This document shows, piece after piece, positions 59,675 through 64,000 of a stretch of DNA of 64,000 bases. The position numbers and the translations under genes were made by a program. Every line of letters begins with the position of its first letter. Positions within the stretch are counted from its first letter, which is position 1. The stretch lies in NCBI RefSeq assembly GCF_002563775.1, contig NZ_PDJO01000001.1, forward strand, positions 2,916,501 through 2,980,500, in the 5' to 3' direction. Under the pieces are notes generated by a model. That model was not told the origin of the DNA, made no database searches, and worked only from the letters and a program-made list of their open reading frames with translations. This DNA comes from Thioclava sp. ES.031 (GTDB taxonomy: Bacteria > Pseudomonadota > Alphaproteobacteria > Rhodobacterales > Rhodobacteraceae).

Positions 59675-60226
59675 TTAAAATAGATCGCTGCCCTCGCGGG
59701 CGGAAACTTCAAGCAATCCCATAACATAGCCGGCAACTGAGCGGAAAGACACAAGCGAGAGAGCATCCTCGTCCGACCGCCAGAACGCGGCCGCGACCTG
59801 CGCCGTGCGGGAGCGGCGGATCTCGCCTGCGGGCAGGGTCGCGATATCGGCGGGCGAGAGCTTCATCACCACCTGATCCGCCTTAGGGCCGCGGATGGTG
59901 AACATCGCGCGGGCGTCGGAGACGTTGACGACCAGCGCGTGATCCCCGGCAAGCGCCTTGGCCAGCCGGTCGGTCAGCGCGGACGCCTCGTCATGAGCGC
60001 AGATCAGCAACAGCTCATCGGGGCTCATCCACGCGATGGAGCGCCCGTTTGCGGTCTCGATCCGGCGCGGGCCGGGGACGGGCAGCCCCTCGGCTTTGAG
60101 CGCCTTGGCGAGCCCCTTGGCCGATAGATCGGAGCGGATCGAGATCATGCCCACCAGCCCGGCCTCGGACACGGTGACGAAACCTTCGTGGGTCTGGCCC
60201 GAAAGGGCGCTGACGGCCTCAGACAT
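59675..60226 (-). CDS. soxG: Sarcosine oxidase subunit gamma
   Basis: A 183-residue structural subunit of heterotetrameric sarcosine oxidase. GLVGMISIRSDLSAKGLAKA, SIAWMSPDELLLIC, VVNVSDARAMFTIRGPKAD and VMKLSPADIATLPAGEIRRS are typical. It overlaps soxA by eight bases. It has no cofactor itself and caps the alpha subunit. Confidence 0.93.
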   Translation of the reverse strand: MSEAVSALSGQTHEGFVTVSEAGLVGMISIRSDLSAKGLAKALKAEGLPVPGPRRIETANGRSIAWMSPDELLLICAHDEASALTDRLAKALAGDHALVVNVSDARAMFTIRGPKADQVVMKLSPADIATLPAGEIRRSRTAQVAAAFWRSDEDALSLVSFRSVAGYVMGLLEVSAREGSDLF

Positions 60227-63173
60227 TCTGCTTCTCCCCGTCCTTGTCGTAGAAGACCGGATCGACGATCCGCGCCTTGACCATTTCCTCGCCTTCGCCG
60301 GTGAACTCGATCACCTCGCCCATCCGGTCGGGCCCGTTCAGCACCAGCCCCATCGCGATCCCCTTGCCGATCGTCGGCGAGTAATAGGTCGAGGTGACGC
60401 GGCCTTGCGTGTTGCGCTGGCCGTTGGCGTTGAACCCATCGGCGGGCGCGTGGCTGCCATCGGGGATCACCGATCCGTCGAGCGTCTCGAGGCCGACCAG
60501 CTTCCAGCGGTTCGGGTCGGTCATGTGGCTGCGCTCTTGCGCGCGCTTGCCCAGATAGTCGGTCTTCTTCTTCGAGAGCGCCCAGTTCAGCCCCAGATCC
60601 TGCGGGATCACCGTGCCGTCGGTCTCGTCGCCGATCATGATGAAGCCCTTCTCGGCGCGCATCACATGCAGCGCCTCGGTGCCGTAGGGCATCACGCCAA
60701 GCGCCTCGCCCTCGGCCATGAGCGCCTTCCACAGCGCGAGGCCCTGGCTCGCGGGCACCGCGATCTCGTAGCTCAGCTCGCCCGAGAAGGAGATGCGGAA
60801 GATGCGCGCGTCGAAAGCACCCAGCTTGCCCTCGGTCCATTTCATGAAGGGCAGCGCGTCTTTCGAGAGGTCCATGCCGCCCAAACGCTCCAGCAGCTCG
60901 CGCGATTTCGGACCGACGACGGCGATCTGGGCGTATTGCTCGGTCAGGTTCGCGGTATAGACCTTCCAGTCCCACCACTCGCATTGCAGCCAGTCTTCCA
61001 TCCAGCCGTGGATGTGATCGGCCCCGCCCGAGGTCGTGTGGCACAGCCATGTATCCTCGTCGAGCCGCGCCACGACGCCGTCATCCATCAGGAAGCCGTT
61101 CTCGTTGCACATCAGCCCGTAGCGGCATTTGCCCACCGGCAGGGTCGACATCATGTTGGTGTAGAGCATGTCGAGGAATTTCCCCGCATCGGGCCCTTTC
61201 ACCACGATCTTGCCCAGCGTCGAGGCGTCGAGCATGCCCACATTCTTGCGGGTATTGGTGATCTCGCGATTGACCGCGTCGCGATGGCTCTCGCCCGATT
61301 TCGGGTAGCAATAGGGGCGACGCCAATGGCCGACCGGCTCCCAATGCGCGCCCTTGGCCTCGTGCCAGGACTGGATCGGGGTGCGGCGCAGCGGCTGGAA
61401 CAGCTCGCCTTTGGCCTCCGCCGTCACAGCGCCGAGCGAGATCGGCGTGTAGGGCGGGCGGAAGGTGGTCGTACCCGTGGCCGGGATCGGTTGACCAAGC
61501 GCGTCCGAGAGGATCGCGAGCCCGTTGATATTGCTCAGTTTCCCCTGATCGGTCGCCATGCCGAGCGTGGTGTAGCGTTTGGTGTGTTCCACCGACTCGT
61601 AGCCCTCGCGGGCGGCGAGTTGCACGTCGGAGACCTTCACGTCGTTCTGGTAGTCGAGGAAGCTCTTGAAGCGCAGCGCGTCGGGCGCGCCCGCGGGCAT
61701 CATCCAGACGGGGGCGAGCGGCGCTTCTTCCTCGGAAGCTGCGCCGATGCCCAGACCGCCCATCGCTTCGGAGAGCGTCAGATCGCCATTGGCGGCCCCC
61801 ACGACCGTCGCCATGCCGGTCCCATCCGCGCCGGTCGGCGGACGGTTGGGATCGGGACGGAACATCGCGCGCGCATCGTCCCAGGTCAGCTTGCCGCCGC
61901 AATGGGACCACAGGTGCACGACCGGCGACCAGCCGCCCGACATCGCGACGCAATCGCAGTCGATCATCTCGACCGCACCGCCCTCGCCCGCCTGTGCGCA
62001 GATCTCGACGCCGGAGACGCCCTTGCGGCCCAGCACTTTCGCGATGCCGCGCCCTTCGAGCACGCGCACGCCGCGCGCCTTCACGGCTTCGGGCAGCGCG
62101 CCATGGGTTTCCTCGCGCGCATCGACCACGGCCGAGACCGTCAGCCCCGCATCGAGGATCGCGAGCGCCGTGCGATAGGCGTCGTCATTGTTGGTCACGA
62201 GCACCGTGCGATCGCCGGGCGAAACCGCCCAGTTCACGATGTAATCGCGCACCGCCGAGGCCAGCATCACGCCGGGCACGTCGTTGCCAGCGAAGGCAAG
62301 GGGACGTTCGATCGCGCCGGTCGCGGTGATCGTGTGGCCCGCACGGATGCGCCAGAGACGGTGGCGCGGACGGCCATCGCCGGGGGTGGTGTCGGCGAGG
62401 TTCTCGTAGCCGATGACATAGCCATGATCGTGCAGACCCGCCGCCATCAGGCGGGTGCGCATCGTGACATTCTCCATCGAGGACAGCTCGACCAGCGCGC
62501 TGTCGATCCAGTTCTGCGCGTCGTGACCGTCGATCTGACCGCCATCGACCGGCGTACGCCCGCCCCAGTTCGGGGTCTGCTCGATCAGCCAGACTCGCTT
62601 GCCCGCGCGGCCCTCTTTCAGCGCTGCGGCAAGGCCCGCCACACCGCCGCCCACGACGAGCACGTCGCAATGGGCGTAGACCTGTTCGTAGCGATCGGGG
62701 TCGGCCTCTTTCGGCACGCCGCCAAGACCTGCGGACTTGCGGATGATCGGCTCGAACAGATGCTTCCACGCAGCCCGCGGCGCCATGAAGGTCTTGTAGT
62801 AGAAACCCGCGGGCAGGAATTTGTAGAAAGTGTTGTTGATCTCGCCGATATCGAAGTCGAGCGACGGCCAGTGGTTCTGGCTGGTGGTCTCGGCCCCCTC
62901 GAACAGCTCGGTCGTGGTGGTGCGTTGATCGGGCTCGAACCGCGCGTTACGGCCCAGACCGACGAGCGCGTTCGGCTCTTCCGCGCCAGACGCCACGATG
63001 CCGCGCGGGCGGTGATACTTGAACGACCGGCCCACCATGACCTGACCGCCGCCCAAGAGCGCCGAGGCCAGCGTATCGCCCGCAAAGCCGCGCATCGGCT
63101 TGCCGTTGAAGGTGAAGGCGAGCGGTTTCGCGCGGTCGATCAGACGACCACCCTTGGAAAGACGCGTGCTCAT
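60219..63173 (-). CDS. soxA: Sarcosine oxidase subunit alpha
   Basis: 984 residues. N-terminal Fer2_4-like domain (FTFNGKPMRGFAGDTLASAL). FAD/NAD Rossmann motif CDVLVVGGGVAGLAAAL near 170, a second dinucleotide part around 300-400, and a C-terminal aminomethyltransferase (GcvT-like) domain from about 600 (GMLDASTLGKIVVKGPDAGK, SFSGELSYEIAVP). The C-terminal domain transfers the methyl carbon to tetrahydrofolate. Overlaps soxD by four and soxG by eight bases. Confidence 0.97.
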   Translation of the reverse strand: MSTRLSKGGRLIDRAKPLAFTFNGKPMRGFAGDTLASALLGGGQVMVGRSFKYHRPRGIVASGAEEPNALVGLGRNARFEPDQRTTTTELFEGAETTSQNHWPSLDFDIGEINNTFYKFLPAGFYYKTFMAPRAAWKHLFEPIIRKSAGLGGVPKEADPDRYEQVYAHCDVLVVGGGVAGLAAALKEGRAGKRVWLIEQTPNWGGRTPVDGGQIDGHDAQNWIDSALVELSSMENVTMRTRLMAAGLHDHGYVIGYENLADTTPGDGRPRHRLWRIRAGHTITATGAIERPLAFAGNDVPGVMLASAVRDYIVNWAVSPGDRTVLVTNNDDAYRTALAILDAGLTVSAVVDAREETHGALPEAVKARGVRVLEGRGIAKVLGRKGVSGVEICAQAGEGGAVEMIDCDCVAMSGGWSPVVHLWSHCGGKLTWDDARAMFRPDPNRPPTGADGTGMATVVGAANGDLTLSEAMGGLGIGAASEEEAPLAPVWMMPAGAPDALRFKSFLDYQNDVKVSDVQLAAREGYESVEHTKRYTTLGMATDQGKLSNINGLAILSDALGQPIPATGTTTFRPPYTPISLGAVTAEAKGELFQPLRRTPIQSWHEAKGAHWEPVGHWRRPYCYPKSGESHRDAVNREITNTRKNVGMLDASTLGKIVVKGPDAGKFLDMLYTNMMSTLPVGKCRYGLMCNENGFLMDDGVVARLDEDTWLCHTTSGGADHIHGWMEDWLQCEWWDWKVYTANLTEQYAQIAVVGPKSRELLERLGGMDLSKDALPFMKWTEGKLGAFDARIFRISFSGELSYEIAVPASQGLALWKALMAEGEALGVMPYGTEALHVMRAEKGFIMIGDETDGTVIPQDLGLNWALSKKKTDYLGKRAQERSHMTDPNRWKLVGLETLDGSVIPDGSHAPADGFNANGQRNTQGRVTSTYYSPTIGKGIAMGLVLNGPDRMGEVIEFTGEGEEMVKARIVDPVFYDKDGEKQNV

Positions 63174-63493
63174 TTATAGCCCTCCCAGTCGGGGCGTTTC
63201 GCTTTGATCTTCGCGATCACATCGGCGGGGGGCTCGGTGGTCTGCGCCTTGTAGGTGGTGAAAACCTCGAGCGTGTTGGTGTCGCGCGCAGCCAGGAACC
63301 ACTTGCCGCAGCCATAGGCATGCCGCCAGCGTTCGAAATGGACGCCTTTCGGGTTCTTGCGGGCGAACAGGTAGCCCTCGAACTCGTCATCCGACGAGCC
63401 CGGGCCGAAGCGCTTGAGATGCGCCTCGCCGCCCGGGGCGAATTCGGTTTCCTCGGCGGTGACGCCGCAGCAGGGACAGGTGAGGGTCAGCAT
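63170..63493 (-). CDS. soxD: Sarcosine oxidase subunit delta
   Basis: A 107-residue zinc subunit. TLTCPCCGVTAEETEF gives two Cys ligands, and FERWRHAYGCGKWF supplies His and Cys. The start at 63493 is used: GAGGTG lies nine bases upstream, and the family begins MLTLTCP. Its start overlaps the end of a 25-codon ORF. Confidence 0.95.
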   Translation of the reverse strand: MLTLTCPCCGVTAEETEFAPGGEAHLKRFGPGSSDDEFEGYLFARKNPKGVHFERWRHAYGCGKWFLAARDTNTLEVFTTYKAQTTEPPADVIAKIKAKRPDWEGYK

Positions 63494-63564
63494 TTGGGAT
63501 GCACCTCGCAGTTGGAGAGCGCCGGGAGGGATTTGCAGCAGGTCGAAAGGGAGGTCGTCTTCAT
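63487..63564 (-). CDS. Candidate 25-codon cysteine-rich micro-ORF between soxB and soxD
   Basis: ATG at 63564-63562 overlaps the soxB stop as TGATG. The frame runs 25 codons and ends TGA at 63489-63487, seven bases inside soxD. It encodes a peptide with four cysteines (STCCKS, SNCEV, final C) and a basic start. It fills the whole 70-bp gap, unlike the other tight sox junctions. Either a real coupled small protein or a relay keeping ribosomes moving into soxD. Confidence 0.4.
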   Translation of the reverse strand: MKTTSLSTCCKSLPALSNCEVHPKC

Positions 63565-64000
63565 CAGTGCGCCACCCCTGCGGCAACGCTTTCGTCGATG
63601 AAGCGGCCTTCCTTGAAACGGTCGAGCCCGAATTGGTCGGTCAGCGGCGAGTGGCCGCGTGCGATCAGCTCGGCCATGCCATAGCCCGAGCCCGGGATCG
63701 CCTTGAACCCGCCCGTGCCCCAGCCGCAATTGACGAAGATGCCCTCGACCGGCGTTTTCGACAGGATGGGCGAGCGGTCGCCGGTCATGTCCACGATGCC
63801 GCCCCATTGGCGCAGCATCTTGAGGCGCGAGATGATCGGGAAGGTCTCGACCAGCGCCCGGGTGGTTTCCTCGACATGGTGCCACGAGCCGCGTTGGGTG
63901 TAGTTGTTGAACCCGTCCGTGCCGCCGCCGATCACCATCTCGCCCTTGTCGGATTGCGACATGTAGCCGTGCACGGTGTTGGCCATCACGACCACGTCCA
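63564..64000 (-). CDS. soxB: Sarcosine oxidase subunit beta, C-terminal part
   Basis: The last 145 residues, open to the window edge. HGYMSQSDKGEMVIGGGTDG, SPILSKTPVEGIFVNCGWGT and GMAELIARGHSPLTDQFGLD are typical of the FAD/FMN-binding beta subunit that oxidises sarcosine. The GWGTGGFKAIPGSG part contacts the flavin. First sox gene in transcription order; its beginning lies outside. Confidence 0.93.
   Translation of the reverse strand, partial: DVVVMANTVHGYMSQSDKGEMVIGGGTDGFNNYTQRGSWHHVEETTRALVETFPIISRLKMLRQWGGIVDMTGDRSPILSKTPVEGIFVNCGWGTGGFKAIPGSGYGMAELIARGHSPLTDQFGLDRFKEGRFIDESVAAGVAH

Noticed and set aside
60036..63179. 1047-codon forward open frame
   Set aside because: Antisense to soxA and soxG; produced by high GC at third positions.

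Overview
The window is chromosomal DNA of a high-GC alphaproteobacterium of the Rhodobacterales (Rhodobacteraceae/Paracoccaceae or Roseobacteraceae type). The gene neighbourhoods point there: SPOR lipoprotein-dacA-tmk-holB-tatD-MBL, irr/fabA-fabB-fabI, efp/epmA, urtABCDE beside a complete urease cluster, folB-folP-glmM, glyQ-glyS-ppdK, a full-length pyruvate carboxylase and soxBDAG. Third codon positions are very GC-rich, which creates very long antisense reading frames over several real genes. I cannot name a genus. I see no CRISPR array, IS element, prophage or rRNA operon.

Layout. 0-1 kb: the start of an AmiC/UrtA-like amide sensor running off the left edge, then tRNA-Ser(UGA). 1-8 kb: cell envelope and DNA synthesis genes (SPOR lipoprotein, dacA, tmk, holB, tatD, PhnP-like MBL protein, AEC transporter). 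8-11 kb: iron regulator irr divergent from the unsaturated fatty acid genes fabA-fabB-fabI. 11-23.5 kb: mixed housekeeping (ProC-like reductase, HAD, cysteine-motif membrane protein, hydrolase, EamA transporter, efp/epmA, DUF2237, serine hydrolase, MarR, sdhE-xre divergent from aspC, CHAP lipoprotein, putative zincin, cytochrome c). 23.6-39 kb: the nitrogen region, with the urea ABC transporter urtABCDE, urease ureDABC-EFG, two overlapping Lrp/AsnC genes, ilvC and an AmiS/UreI channel. 39-50 kb: glmM-folP-folB, a cell wall hydrolase, a PPDK-like protein and glyQ-hypothetical-glyS. 50-57 kb: a SPOR/PG-binding pseudo-protease, TrkH and pyruvate carboxylase. 57-59.6 kb: an AT-richer asparagine-synthetase-like gene, probably acquired, and a secreted protein. 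59.6-64 kb: soxG, soxA, soxD and partial soxB for sarcosine oxidation.

How the genes work together. UrtABCDE imports urea, AmiS/UreI lets urea or short amides cross the membrane, urease splits urea to ammonia and CO2, and UreDEFG supply its nickel centre. The left-edge AmiC-like sensor and the sarcosine oxidase operon fit scavenging of small organic nitrogen compounds. EF-P and its lysylating enzyme EpmA are divergent neighbours. GlyQ and GlyS share an operon.

Most unusual points: (1) a four-copy dispersed element always lying directly downstream of a gene in sense orientation (AAAATATCC box plus GC hairpin); (2) a PPDK homologue whose PEP and phospho-His parts look intact but whose ATP-binding residues look lost; (3) a SPOR/peptidoglycan-binding trypsin-fold protein lacking catalytic His and Ser; (4) a low-GC PP-loop amidotransferase-like gene behind a long dyad; (5) two uncharacterised genes inside the urease cluster, one on the opposite strand; (6) a 25-codon cysteine-rich micro-ORF filling the soxB-soxD gap.
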